Of a stretch of 64,000 nt of DNA, positions 10,900-22,595 are shown piece by piece. The notes below the pieces were generated by a model. It was not told the DNA's origin and searched no databases. It saw nothing but the letters and a program-made list of their open reading frames with translations. Made by a program: the position numbers and the translations under genes. Source of the stretch: Aphrocallistes beatrix. Lineage: Eukaryota; Porifera; Hexactinellida; Sceptrulophora; Aphrocallistidae. The DNA lies in the NCBI GenBank assembly GCA_963281255.1, contig OY725496.1, positions 124,001-188,000 of the forward strand. The letters are read 5' to 3'. The first letter of the stretch is position 1. The number at the start of each line of letters is the position of its first letter.

Positions 10900-13800
10900 G
10901 AACTCGGATAAGACGTACCCCTCCGGGAAGGGGAAAAGGTACGTACTAACCGAGTTGATATTACATAGGAATCTATATATTAAATGAATATTGATTCAGA
11001 GAAATAAGTACGTACTCAGTGTTTCATACAGGTTGGTACTAGATCACATCTCTTCATTTTATGCTTGAATGAGTATGGGGGAAAGTGCGTACTAATAGCC
11101 GAGTTCTACTGTATTACAAAAAATGTTTAAAAGTATATTGTTGAGTTCTCAATATAAGCTACGTTAAATACGTTACAACAGGGTTCAGTTACTCCATCTC
11201 TTCAACGCGCAATCACATCCCCTTCAATCGAATCACAGCCAGACGGATTCCTAGCTGTACCTTCAAGCAGACTGACAATGTCCTCTGGAACAAGTTCCCC
11301 CTATCCCTCTCCTGTCCCCTCACCTATCCCCTCACCTATTCCTAGCCCCATTCTGAATGATTCTGTAGACGAGGCTATTTTGCTGAATCGGTAAGTTGGA
11401 TAAACATGCCAACCTCTGCAAGGAAAAAAACGGGACATAAGTAGTGTTTAGTGGGACATAGTATATTTGTATTAGTCCTATACACTGAAAAGCCCACTTT
11501 TTGGGACGTTTTCGCTTGACATTATTTCAACATACGTATGTCCGAAAAATCGGGATGTCCCGCCAAAAACTAGACAGTTGGAAACACACATCCAATTAAC
11601 CACTAAATAGAAAACAGTCTATTTTGGGATATTTTATGTGAAATGTAAACATTTTATTGCTTAACACCTATAGTGCATTGAGCATAACACAAGAGGAGTA
11701 TGAAGAAGCGAGGCAGCAAGTAGCAGCACAACTACGTTACTCCAGTACAGAGTCCGGCGTACCAGCCATCCCACCCAAACGCAAACAAGTTATTTCTTAC
11801 CTAGCTCTTCTCAGGCAAACTTTGTCCTACGAATTCCCTGCAGACCAATATGAACCGCTTTATGTCCCACATACGTCTCCTGCTGTTCTACCACCACCCA
11901 AACCGGTGAAAAAACGAAACTCACGAAGCTTAGAGGTATTATTAGACTTAAACATTTTGGCTTTGATGCTTTTGGCAAACTGTGGGTGTTAAAAGGGTAG
12001 TGTTGGATCAAAATATGCTATAACATATCAGGACGGGACGAGTTAAGATGCCTAATTTACGGGACGGGATACCATCCCGTCCCGTAAATTAGGCATCTAG
12101 ATTTTCCGGGACTGTCCCGTCCCGTAAATTAGGCATGCCCCTTTTGCTCGCGAATTCAGCAACTAATTGTGGAAAAAAAATCCGTTTATAAGAGACATGA
12201 TTCTAGAGTTATTAATGGTTTTATCTGACTCTGTTATGGGCTCAAAGAAATTTACAAATTGTCTCCTCATCTAACAAATGGAGGTCATCTTTTTTGGATA
12301 AATGTATTGTGTAGCATAATACGTTTTCTAACCGCCAACAACTAAGTTTTCATTATTAAGTTTTGAAATCTTAGAAGTTTCAATTACATATTTTTAACTA
12401 AAATATATTCTACAAGTATAAGGAGAAAATATTTAAATATAAAAGGAATTGTTTCTTTGTCTCAAACCACAACTATTAATTAGCTTTCTATACAATAATG
12501 TCAAAAATATGGGGGAAATTATTTTTTTTTCAAAGAAAATTTGTACAAAAACAGATATATCAAACATGTGATATGTTAGTCCATGCTGTAAGTTGTGTTT
12601 AGTATATTACAATGTTACTTCATATTAAATTCAAAAACTCGATAAAATACAATATTTTTAGTTTGCCCTAAAAGTGAATGAAAAAAGTTTTGGAAAACTA
12701 AAAACTATTGAAAAAACTAACGTAAAACAGTAAAAATCAAGTCAAACATCCTTAATAATGATCAAATGCTATTTTGTAGCCAATTGAGTTTTCCTTCAAA
12801 AATTTATTCTTATAGAAAAGCAACGGGTCAGAACCTGACCTAATTCAAGCCTACCCTACCATCAATCACAAAAGTTACTCGTCGCTCGGCAGCGAACCTG
12901 AATATAAACAATTGTTGACAGAGAGTACGGACGAAAATCCTTTATTTATGACTGATGTGACACATCTTTTGCACTTCTTAATCGAAGATGGAGGTCAAAG
13001 TTTACGTGGTGGTCCCCCGGATGCTTTGATCGCCTACGCAACCACTGTTTCTTCTACAAAGATTGGAAATATATTCTGTGAAGCATTCATTCATACATAT
13101 TCAACTTTTATTAATTTTGAAGAACTTTTAGATAAACTAAAGCAAAGGTAAGTTTTTGCAATATACGTATATATAAGTCAACTCCGCTTAATCGGGGCAA
13201 CCGCTTAATTGGGACAAGTCTCCAGGAACGGAATGGTTCCCATACATAGAAGCTAATACTAAATTTCATCGGTTAATTAGGAATTCCGATTAATCGGGAC
13301 AAAATATCCGGCACCAAACTGTCTCGATTAAGCTGAGTCACCTGTATATATATATATAAATTCAAGGTAAAAAATTTTAGATAAATGTTATGGTGCTTTT
13401 TGCGATGCCATCCAAAAGTTTCGGATATATGTAGCATCACTCTACTGTTCTTTTATGTATTTTGTGATCTTAGATATTTTCACATGAAACAAAAAGGCAA
13501 CACTATCAACTGCAAAAACATCATCATCCTCTTAACACGTATTCTCCGTGAGCTAAGAATTGGAATGTCAGAAGATCATAAGCTACTGATTCAGCAGATG
13601 ATTTATTCTCTGATCATCGAAGAATTAATCTTAGGAATTTCATTGAAAAAAGAGCTAGAATCTTACTACAGTCGCATCAAACAAGAAACTATGTTTGGAA
13701 GCGAAATCCCCACAAGTCCAAAGGACTTTTCACTGGCTATAGAACACATAACTAATTTTAAAGCTAGCATTTTAGCCGAACAAATGACTTTGATGGATAA

Positions 13801-14446
13801 TGCACTTTTCAAAAGGGTTACCAACCAAGAATTATTGGCCTGGGCTTCAGACCAAACTGAAGGCCATCACCTGTCGAAATTCACCGCCCATTTCAATAAG
13901 GTATCTTACTGGTGTCAAACGCGAATTTTGGAACAAGAAAATGAAAACATGCGAAAAGAAATTATGCGCAAAATTTTAAAAATAATGAGATGTTTGCGAC
14001 GATTAAATAATTTCAACTCTTACATTGCTATATTTTCTGCCCTCGAATCTGCCAGTGTTTCTCGACTAGAATGGTCTGAACAAGTTGCAAAAGACATGGA
14101 AGAACCAAGGCTACTGATGGATCCAAGCAAAAGCTATCAAAATTTCCGGAAAGCATATGCTGAAGTGTATGCACCTTGCCTTTCCTATTTAGGCTTGTAT
14201 CTGAATGATCTCACTTTCATAAACGTCGGTACGAAATCTTATTTGGATGAAGATAAGGTTAATTTGAATTTCTCGAAGCAATGGACTTTATATCAAACAT
14301 TGAAACAACTTGACAAATGTCGCCACAAAGATTATGAGTTCAAAACCGATAAAGCAGTTGTGGAATTTTTCAATGATTTCAATGATCATTTCTCTGACGA
14401 TGCTCTGTACAAATTATCACTACAAATTCGTCCACGTGCCAGCTAA
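8002..14446 (+). CDS. RAPGEF1: Rap guanine-nucleotide exchange factor 1 (C3G)
   Basis: Nine exons join in frame: 8002-8412, 8980-9116, 9251-9458, 10258-10523, 10588-10819, 11182-11390, 11674-11935, 12816-13147, 13474-14446, all GT-AG with matching phases, giving about 1009 residues (human about 1077). The middle carries proline-rich Crk-SH3 ligands: PPLPVK (about 354-359) and PAIPPKRKQ (about 518-526), plus PPPKPVKK. The C-terminus has a RasGEF N domain (about 625-770) and a CDC25 catalytic domain (about 770-1005) with AEQMTLMD, RRLNNFNSY, PYLGL-type (SYLGLYLNDLTF) and FFNDFNDH motifs, matching C3G closely. In the family, Crk recruits it to phosphotyrosine sites and it loads Rap1 with GTP in adhesion signalling. 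Start chosen as the only ATG opening exon 1, whose frame continues into exon 2. A polyadenylation signal AATAAA lies at 14621. Introns 1, 5 and 8 carry repeats or MITEs. Confidence 0.9.
8430..8950 (+). repeat. 30-bp minisatellite in RAPGEF1 intron 1
   Basis: About 16-17 imperfect copies of a 30-bp unit, core TTTTAGTCACACGTATGTCT followed by AATAAACTCA, fill nearly the whole 567-bp first intron. A small GC-rich interruption (GGTGGCGCCCCGGGG) sits at about 8558-8573. The unit is a multiple of three and lacks a stop in one frame, so 8625-8969 reads as an open frame of repeated SNKLILVTHV. Placement between an AAG/GTATGT donor and a TTTAG acceptor argues it is intronic. Confidence 0.85.
10854..10895. 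repeat. (TA)n microsatellite
   Basis: Uninterrupted TA dinucleotides for about 42 bp, ending exactly at the left edge of a family B MITE. It may have grown from the TA target duplication. Confidence 0.9.
10896..11111 (+). mobile_element. MITE family B, copy 1 (RAPGEF1 intron 5)
   Basis: About 216 bp with inverted ends AGTAGAACTCGGATAAG and the complement of CGAGTTCTACTG, TA on both sides. A second copy in the opposite orientation is at 37503-37655. Internal CGGTTAGTACGTAC-type words are shared. Confidence 0.8.
11400..11600. repeat. decayed MITE-like segment, GGGACAT words (RAPGEF1 intron 6)
   Basis: Begins near AACATGCCAACCTCTGCAAG and ends near CAGTTGGAAACACACATCC, which resemble the ends of the element at 56756-57248. 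It contains several GGGACAT/GTCCCGCC words. Ends are poorly preserved. Confidence 0.4.
12030..12135. repeat. CCCGTCCCGTAAATTAGGCAT repeat hairpin
   Basis: Three copies of a 20-bp word built on CCCGTCCCGTAAATTAGGCA, one inverted relative to the others, within RAPGEF1 intron 7. The inverted pair can form a long hairpin. Flanking intron is AT-rich. Confidence 0.7.
13176..13344 (+). mobile_element. MITE family A, copy 3 (RAPGEF1 intron 8)
   Basis: About 169 bp. It starts near AGTCAACTCCGCTTAATCGG, ends GAGTCACCTG before TA, and contains the subfamily-2 core CTCCAGGAACGGAATGGTTC shared with copies 4 and 7. Confidence 0.75.
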
Positions 14447-15033
14447 CATTGCAAAGACCTCCAAATAATAATGTGTAAATTTATACCCTTTTATTCAAGT
14501 ATGGAATTTAAATATTTCTTTACTCGCAAATGAAGAAATTATATACTTTTCTCAGCTAACACGTCTATCTAATTTCTATATCGTTGATTTTATTGTAATT
14601 TTCTTGACTATGATGCTTCGAATAAAAATTTCCTTTTGATATATAATTTTTACTTCAAAGCCTTGTTGAATGAGTATATATAATGATTTAGAAATATTAA
14701 AGGTGTTTCATAGAAGTTATAAGCTACTCTATGGGTAAAAAAAGTGGTGAAAACCATGGTGCAAAAGATTAAATCATGTGGACCCCTTTATCAATTTTCC
14801 TATATTCTATGGACCCCCTCCTCTTAACCGTAATACAAAATTTCTGTGGACCCCTTGATATCTTCTGTGGAACATTAAGGGGTCCATGGACCCCAGGTTG
14901 GGGACCCTGTTATAGGGTATATAGGGATGACTGTATGAAGTTATATACTTGACCAAAGATATGTATTTGCTTTTAATATCTAACTGTAAAAAATATTGCA
15001 AATGTAAATCTAAAACTATCGTTTAAATTAGAT
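14447..15033. other. intergenic RAPGEF1-HAUS4
   Basis: Holds the RAPGEF1 polyadenylation signal AATAAA (14621-14626) and a repeat of GTGGACCCC words at about 14730-14920. The latter ends in GGGGTCCATGGACCCCAGG and TTGGGGACC, the complement of a hAT-type terminus also seen at 33217. Left end not resolved. Confidence 0.5.
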
Positions 15034-16239
15034 ATGGCAACCCCCGTTACTCTTGAGGAATGTGAGGTGAATTTGAATATTTGCATCCCGCAAGATGTTT
15101 GGGATGGAAATCCCAAATTCGCAAGTCTGTTAACTGAACTCGCGACTAAAAAACTTGTAAAATTTTCAATTCCTCAATCAACATGGTCAAAATATGAAAC
15201 TTTGAAGCAAGAAAGCAAGATAAAAAATGTGAATTTATTCTACTATAAAATACTCTACGAAACCATTTTGGACATTCTCTATGAGAAATCAGTTGATGAC
15301 TCTCCAGTCGGATTAATGGCCAGCCATGCACTTGATTATATCTCAATTCAAGAAACTGTTAATGCAGGCCCTGAAATTGTACCGAAAAAGTACACCGATT
15401 CTTTTATAGAGAAAATGGATAACCCTGAAGGATTCGAAATGCTAAAGGATGCGATAGGTAATTTTGACTTTTTCCTTTCGCCATTATTACAATGTAAACT
15501 TTGTTTCGAACCATTTCTAGGGGAGGCCTTAAATCTCGCAATTTGTTTACTTTATGTATCCATTGTAACCAAAAACAATTCACATAGTAGTGTGGAAAAT
15601 TTAAAAAAGTCCTAGCGTTTGAATAGATAAGATATAATGTATAACTTACCTCCGATAGTTCCTGATATTCAGAAGGCTTTGGAAGAGTATGCCTTGAAAC
15701 TGCTTCAACTTCGAGAGGGTAGCATAGACCCTGAGAAACCTAGCCTTTGGTTGGCCAAACTCCGTCTATTACCCTCGTTAATTGACCAAGAAATTAAACT
15801 GCATTACGAAAATCGAACCTCTAATAAAGTGATGAGTAAAATTTTGGATAATAATTTGGAAAAATTGAATAAAAAACAATTGGAATATGCAGAAATATTG
15901 TCAACATACGCCAAAGAATCTGAATATTTAATAAATAAAGAGACTTTAGAAGCGAATTTGATATCATCCAAATACCAAACTATGACGGAAAAACTTGAAG
16001 GCATTGAAAAACAGTTACAAGTCGAAACATACACGCCAGAAGACGTGAAAGCACTGGAAACCATTCGCCAGTCCTTAACCGAGATGAAACAAAATATCAC
16101 ACAAGAAATTGCCGAAACTAAAACCATTTTAAGTTCGTATGCTTCATTAGGCCCAGAATTCACGCATATCGTAGAGGAATACACTGATGTCTCTCTGCAA
16201 ATCGAAGCTTCGAAAGATGTTCTCTTCTCAAGTAAATAA
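15034..16239 (+). CDS. HAUS4: Augmin complex subunit HAUS4-like
   Basis: Two exons, 15034-15457 and 15659-16239, join in phase 1 (GATAG/GTAATT donor, CCGATAG acceptor) to give about 334 residues (human HAUS4 363). The C-terminal half is coiled coil (about 195-330). The segment ETKTILSSYASLGPEFTHIV followed by EEYTD aligns by eye with the human HAUS4 C-terminus (LNSYEVLGEEFDRLVKEYT), the main reason for the call. The N-terminal half is weakly conserved. HAUS4 is one of eight augmin subunits that recruit gamma-tubulin ring complexes to existing spindle microtubules. Without the 201-bp intron being removed, frame 1 ends at 15615, so a truncated retained-intron product is possible. No other augmin gene is nearby. 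Identity is probable rather than certain because the family diverges fast. Confidence 0.7.
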
Positions 16240-16756
16240 CTCAGAATTATTTAACATTAGTTTAGTAGGTTCTTTTATCTGATCACTTAGTATTGCGTAA
16301 TTCATAAACAATTGAAGAGATCAAACATTTTCAATCAAATCTTTTGTTTATATAATATGCCTAGCCCATCATTTAACATCAAAGTGCTATTGGTGATGCA
16401 ATATCAATACAAACGAATGTTCAGTGAGAACTTTAATAATGGTACAATCGAAATTGTTTTTGTCTCCCCGGGTATATTATTCAAAATTCAATCCACCAGA
16501 AAATACATTTGCTGGCATATACCATCAAATTGGAATTAAAAGGCTTAAAATTCCTTTTTAACAATGTTTATGATAGACAACTCAAAAATCACATTAAGTA
16601 TTTACATCTAATTTACTTTAAAATAATTGTTCAGACAAAATACGACACTTATAAAACCCTGTGTCTTGGGCCTACGCAATTTAAATACAGAAGTTTGATA
16701 GTATAAATCAACTGTTAGGCTATCTGTTCCCAATTAAATTGTCAACTTTGTAAATA
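16240..16756. other. intergenic HAUS4-RAVER
   Basis: AT-rich with short spurious frames only. No domain, repeat or RNA recognised. Confidence 0.5.
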
Positions 16757-19700
16757 ATGAGTAGATCCTTGACATTCTGTGATGTTATTTCGTATGGAAT
16801 GGAGGCTGATAATGCCATCACTCGAGACAAGAGAGAGTTCTACAAACGGAAAGTTATCAAGATTACCAATGTTACTGGAGCAATACTGACTATCTCGAAT
16901 AAGGAATTATTGCAGGTATGTTTTAGTGTCCTTTTTCGATCTTATGAATTATTTTAAGCATTGGAAATTTCGTTTAAAAACATGCAAAAAATTGTATATC
17001 AATCCTAAACTTATTTAAATTTTTTTATATCTTAGTTAATAGTCAATTTTTTGAAAATTTTCTACGCTTTTCATTCCTCTATTATTACCGTTTGTTCTTC
17101 TAGAAATTAGAAGCGATTTTACCCAATACCAAGATAGAAGCTATTGAAATAAATGGAAACATGGGTTAGTCATAAATAATATCTTAAATCTGAACAAAAG
17201 ATGCAAATTTAATTTACTTAATCTTCTAGGCTATATCTCCTTGAAAGATCCCCACCAAGCTTTTAGAATAATAAAGTCCTATTCTACAATCACGATTGGT
17301 AAGTTTAGTGACTTTTCACAAGGAAATTTCGAGAAAAATAAATTTGTTACTGAGGAAAAGTTCCCTAAATTCACACACTTTTACAATTTATCTTCACTTT
17401 ACAGACACAGAAACGTACAGTTTATCATACATAACACCTGATTCAATGCTCTTCTTTGGGAATCTTCCTCTCAGCTATGAGACGCGAGAACTCGCGAAAC
17501 TTGCCACTGCTTACGGTGTGATTAGTCGTTGTTTGGTTGTGCACAGTAAACTAACGATGAAAAGTAAAGGATACGGATTTGTAGAGTATATCAATAGGAA
17601 CCATGCGATGCAGGTAAATCTCTTGAATTTTTCAATTATAGAAATTATAACTCGCTTTTTATGTAAGCTAGATAATTTCAGAAACCATCCATTTTGCCAA
17701 CTAAGTATCTATATAGCTATTTTTCTGCCTTAAAATATATACATTTTAAAATTTTTGTATTCACACTTTCTCTCACTAACTTTTTTTAATGAAAAAAGTT
17801 GTTCTTCACATTCATTGTTAAAATGGATTCTTTTTGCTACAACAAATTCAATTTTTTTTTGTGACAATATTGTTGTTATATTAGAAAATATATTTATTTT
17901 TGACGAAATTCACCTACGTATATATTAACCCAAACTTTTAAGCATTATGCTAATTCATCATCTGCGTAAATATTCTTTTAACGAATTAACTTAAATAAAG
18001 GCTAAACTGCACTTGGGAGCCAAATATCTAGAAGGACGTAGTCTACGTGTAGACTGGTCGGACGAGCGTATGCGCGAGTATGAAGATGCACATGCAACTA
18101 CTTTATTCGTGGATAAACTGCCGAGACATTTCTTACAAGACCACGTACTCAACGCTATGTTTCAGAAGCATGGCAAAGTTATATTCTGCCAGGTGAGAGA
18201 TAGCATATAACATTGTGGTTGCATTTCAAAGTATTTGGCCATTTGTATAGAAATCAATACATATGCAGGTGACTCTGCTTATTAATTAGAACACTTTAGT
18301 TCCGGACATTTTATCCCAATTAATCGATGAAATTTAGTATTAGCTTCTATGTATGGGAACCATTCCGTTCCTGGAGACTTGTCCCAATTAAGTGGTTGTC
18401 CCGATTAAGCGGAGTTGACTGTACATAAGGGAAATATATTTATAACCTTTTCACCTGTTTTAGATAGCAACCAGTTCTAGCACTGGTATTTCTCGAGGGT
18501 TTGCATTCGTAGACTTGGCAACGGCTATTGACGCAGAAAATGCAATGAACGCGTGTAACAACGCCGTTATTGATGGAATTCCTGTCCGTGTCTCCTATGC
18601 AATGCCAGGAAGACCAGGCGCTTCTATTCTACACCCAAAGGTAGTGAATATAATGAAATACGTATTTGATACATCAATATCAACAAATTCTGATATAAAT
18701 AACATGAAACTGCTAAAAGAATATACACTTTTAACAGATACTGTATATTTTGTTCAGAAAATAAGTAAAATTTTGATCAGAAATGTGGAATTTCAATACT
18801 AATGAATACGAATTCCACATTTCTGATCAAAATTCTACATTGATTTTCTGAATTTGTGAATATATACCTATATACATTTATATCTATATAGCGAGTTGAC
18901 AGTGTAAGCAATCTACTCACTGCGTTTGGTATGACACAGTTACCTCTACTCAACTTTGCTCAGCTGTTAGCAGCCCATGGTGCCCCCTTAATGCCAGCAC
19001 AGCTAACTGCACTAATGGTCGCTCTACAGAACTTAGACGGGAATGGTAATAGTAGAGTGGGGAATTCTTGTGATCAGGTAAGTGCAGCATGTAAATACTT
19101 TTTTAAAATAGAAAATTTGAGTTATGAATATGGAATTTTCCTTAAAAGGATTATAGTGGACAAAATTGTTTAGGAGAGGGAGGAAAAATTAGAAATTCCC
19201 CGATCATCTTTTGTAAAATGATGATAAACCTTCTTAGACTCATCATTGCATGTTACCTGGACAAGAAATCAACTCACCTACAATAAACACGACATCAACA
19301 AGCTCAACTGGCTATCACAATAACAACAACAACAACAACAATAACAATCACACTGAAAGTAACTTACCTCAAGCGTACAGGCAGTGTGAAGCCATAGAAG
19401 AAGGGTGTTATAACGACGAATTACCTGCAGGATCTGTGGGGTTCTCAAGAGAGGCAGAATATCCACATGTCTATCAGCATGATGCCAAATACTTCCCAAA
19501 TTCAGATATGCAGGTTGGATTATTTTACATTTAAAATTTCTTGATAATGTGAAGTAGATTTTTTAAAAATCATTTTACGAATCGGTTGTTCTAATAAAAT
19601 ATCGACACCTTTTTTCCACTTAATTATGATCTAACATGAATTCTAAATCTTGCATTTTTGCTCAATTTTAAAAGTGATCTAATAATTAAATTATTCATGA

Positions 19701-20389
19701 ATGATCACTTCTAAAGATTGTGTAATTCATAAAATCCTTTGAAATGGAAATAATGTAAACATTGAAATATCACGTAACTTTGAAATAACAATTTTCACAA
19801 AGGAATATCAGTACCAAGCTGGAACATATGAAGATGCCACTGTGAACGAAGCACCTCAATATTACCAAGGGAACCCCGAGAAAAACTGGTCCTCACCTCC
19901 CCCTGGGTTTACACAGCCTACAACGACAACAACCTACTATGATGATAATTACTATGCTTCTGATTCTGAAGCTAAAAGTAGCTATCCACCTTCGACTTGT
20001 AGTGATGAGTATATCTTCTGTCAAACTAGTCCTTCGAAATCATCTACGATCGAGGTAGGTCTGTGGGTCTGTATATATATATACAATTTATACATACGGT
20101 CGAAACCGTTGCTTTTTGTCGCCAAGGCTATGAAATCAATTGGGCAAAAAAAACTTCAATTCAATTAATTTTCTAGTATCAACCCCAACCCCAAAGCAAT
20201 CTACATCTCCTTGTACCCAAAAGTCTCCATGCATTAAAACGGGCTGCAGAAAAATCATCAATGTCCAGCATCACTCCTCTCTCGCTCACAATGTCCAAAA
20301 CACATTCTATCTGGGGGCAGCATGAACAAGGCTTATCTGCTAAAGACGTTTTAAAACGCATTAACACTGACAAACCTCTTCAGGAATAA
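16757..20389 (+). CDS. RAVER1: Raver-type RNA-binding protein (three RRMs)
   Basis: Ten exons join in frame: 16757-16915, 17104-17164, 17230-17298, 17405-17613, 18001-18192, 18464-18640, 18892-19077, 19238-19513, 19803-20054, 20177-20389, about 597 residues. Three RRMs: RRM1 about 29-98 (RNP motifs degenerate, as in raver), RRM2 about 107-180 with LFFGNL and KGYGFVEY, RRM3 about 193-270 with LFVDKL and RGFAFVDL, followed by VRVSYAMPGRPGASIL, matching raver's VSFCAPGPPGRSML. The C-terminal half is disordered, with a ten-asparagine run (about 379-388) and Pro/Tyr-rich stretches. Family members bind PTB (co-repressing exons) and vinculin/metavinculin. Paralogue RAVER1 versus RAVER2 cannot be assigned in an invertebrate. 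No clear LGxxP PTB-binding motif was found. Start is the first ATG with a continuous frame; the last exon start was chosen by acceptor TTTTCTAG and phase. Confidence 0.85.
18266..18421 (-). mobile_element. MITE family A, copy 4 (RAVER intron 5)
   Basis: About 156 bp, left end decayed (CAGGTGACTCTGCTTATTAA), right end GCGGAGTTGACTG before TA. Subfamily-2 core GGAACCATTCCGTTCCTGGA in inverted orientation. Confidence 0.75.
18738..18855. repeat. TGATCAAAAT foldback repeat (RAVER intron 6)
   Basis: Contains inverted ATTTTGATCAGAAATGTGGA and TCCACATTTCTGATCAAAAT arms, a near-perfect 20-bp hairpin. Same family as 5373-5490. Right part abuts the exon 7 acceptor. Confidence 0.65.
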
Positions 20390-20975
20390 TAGCAATTTCA
20401 TTTTCTTCACTTTGCATGAACCTTCGCTTTAAAATAGTCCACATACACTTATTTCTCATGAATCCACGCATTCGCATGACACACACATTCAGATAGTTAT
20501 ACATACATGTAAATATAATTTTTATTTATTGAATCAAATACTAGAATCATCTTATACAATACAATGCAGATCAACCCTACTTTTACCACACACATAACTC
20601 ATTATTTTGGTTTGACCTTTCATTATTGATTTATGTTATACTATATTTATTGTTAGTAATATAGAACAAACAGTATTGGATTATTTGTTATTATTATTAT
20701 TATTATGTATATAAATAGATTGAATGATACTTAGTTATAAGCAATTATGTATGTACACAATATTTAATTGACATTCATTAAAATAATGCTTTTCAATAAC
20801 TCTGTATGACGATTTTTTTTAATAATGCTATCCAAATATAAGCGAAAAGAATAATACTATCGATATTTTGCTTTAAATTAGGACTGTCAAATTTTCAGTG
20901 TTTGACAAATAATGACGATTTTCGAATATTACGCAAATTAAATAAATCAAGTTTTTTTACAAATACTAGCTAGTT
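20390..20975. other. intergenic RAVER-EGF gene
   Basis: AT-rich 3' flank with an (ATT)n tract at about 20689-20706. Nothing coding. Confidence 0.5.
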
Positions 20976-22595
20976 ATGGGGGACAACCTTTCTATATCTC
21001 TTATCTGTGTCATTCTCATTACATTTGCAACCCGTTCACAAGGATCATTCATATGCTTTTCTAACTCACAATGCAACCTAACACAATCTCAACAGATAAC
21101 CATACAAGAGGAAAAATGCTGTCAATATGGTGGACAATCTTACTCAATGTTAGATTCCAACAACATTGAAGGCGTTTGTATGCAATGCCAATTTGTATTA
21201 AATCTTACAATACATCCTTCTCATATGCATTATGCAACCACAACAAAGTTTTCACCTCGCGGCGGGGAATTTATACTTTCTTTCCCATTTGAAATCAGTT
21301 TAAAGTATAATTCTTTAAATAACAACACAACTCTACCTACTGCTCTACCCTTTCCACAGGAATCAACAATAAATTTATTTTATAAAGAAGGGATCGGTGA
21401 AGCCATAGCATACACCAAATTAGATCAACGTTCTGGCTTTCTGACAACTGGCATAATAAATAAAGAAACTTACCCAGATAGTAATGTTCCGAACGAAAAA
21501 TACATTCCTACCGTACGGAACGGAAGCTATAATGGAACAGTTATAATTCATGCTGAATTCCTGCTTGCCAGCGCAATGGTAGAAGTTAGTTACGCATTTC
21601 CTAATGCGGAATGTATAGAATGTAATTGTTCAAAAGAGTTTGTAGGGAAATTATGCGAAAATCACTTCAACATCACTAATATCCATTGCGCTAATAATTA
21701 CAATACGTGTCAGAACAATGGTACATGCGATAGTGTCACTTCCGGAAATACCACCTGCAATTGCACAGAAGGCTTCAATGGGTCATTTTGCGAATATGAC
21801 CTCGACGAATGTTCGACGAAAAATCACACATGTGGAATGTCAGGTGAATGCCGAAATACATTCGGTAGCTTTGCTTGCATTTGTGACGTAGGCTTTTCTG
21901 GTGATCGCTGTGATATCGACATTGACGAGTGCCAAACTGTATTTTGTGCCTATCATTCCACCTGTATAAACATGTATGGGTCATTTACATGTGTCTGTGA
22001 TGTAGGGTACACTGGCGAATACTGTGATATGGTTATTTTACCTTGTGACCAGGCGAATTGTTCGGCAGATAGTACGATTGTTTGTATTAACGGACAGCCA
22101 GGAGATAGCGAGTATTCGTGTTTCTGTAAAAACGGTTTTCAAGGACTTTTTTGTGAAAATGATATTGATGAGTGCAGAAATTCTCCTTCACCATGTTTAA
22201 GAGGTGGTACGTGTGTTAATACAATCGGTGGGTATAAGTGTCAGAATCAAACTGTTGGGTATGTTGATCTGTCGAGCTTTGATTCAAGTTCGAAAGTTGC
22301 AATTGGCATTGGCGTTAATTTGATCATTTTAGTTTTAATGGCTGGGATGGGCATTATCATCGTATGGGTAGTGTATTTAACGAAACGATATCGTAGGACT
22401 GTGCGGTATTATGCAAGGCAGGTCATGGTCGAAAAACTCGAAGAAGAACGTTTGCACGTTGAAGAGAATAAATTTCACAGTGGCAAATTTAGGCAAAAGC
22501 AGATCGTAAGTCTGAATCCAGAAAAAGAAGCGATATTTGCGATCAATTATCAAGCTGAGGACAGAGATGATAGTTATGTTGAGACGATGTTATGA
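20976..22595 (+). CDS. EGF-repeat type I membrane protein
   Basis: Single-exon, 539 residues. A signal peptide (about 1-23, core SLICVILITFA) precedes a Cys-rich module containing EEKCCQYGGQSYS (about 46-58). A roughly 170-residue ectodomain segment with N-glycosylation sites follows, then five EGF-like repeats from about residue 238. Repeats 2, 3 and 5 open with DLDEC/DIDEC, the calcium-binding EGF signature. The fifth repeat is incomplete. A single membrane helix lies at about 442-468 and a 71-residue basic then acidic tail ends ETML, which fits a class I PDZ ligand. Orientation is extracellular N-terminus. Likely an adhesion or ligand/receptor protein; the exact family was not recognised, and DSL or laminin domains were not seen. 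A polyadenylation signal AATAAA lies at 22673. Start is the ATG that gives the signal peptide. Confidence 0.85.
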   Translation: MGDNLSISLICVILITFATRSQGSFICFSNSQCNLTQSQQITIQEEKCCQYGGQSYSMLDSNNIEGVCMQCQFVLNLTIHPSHMHYATTTKFSPRGGEFILSFPFEISLKYNSLNNNTTLPTALPFPQESTINLFYKEGIGEAIAYTKLDQRSGFLTTGIINKETYPDSNVPNEKYIPTVRNGSYNGTVIIHAEFLLASAMVEVSYAFPNAECIECNCSKEFVGKLCENHFNITNIHCANNYNTCQNNGTCDSVTSGNTTCNCTEGFNGSFCEYDLDECSTKNHTCGMSGECRNTFGSFACICDVGFSGDRCDIDIDECQTVFCAYHSTCINMYGSFTCVCDVGYTGEYCDMVILPCDQANCSADSTIVCINGQPGDSEYSCFCKNGFQGLFCENDIDECRNSPSPCLRGGTCVNTIGGYKCQNQTVGYVDLSSFDSSSKVAIGIGVNLIILVLMAGMGIIIVWVVYLTKRYRRTVRYYARQVMVEKLEEERLHVEENKFHSGKFRQKQIVSLNPEKEAIFAINYQAEDRDDSYVETML

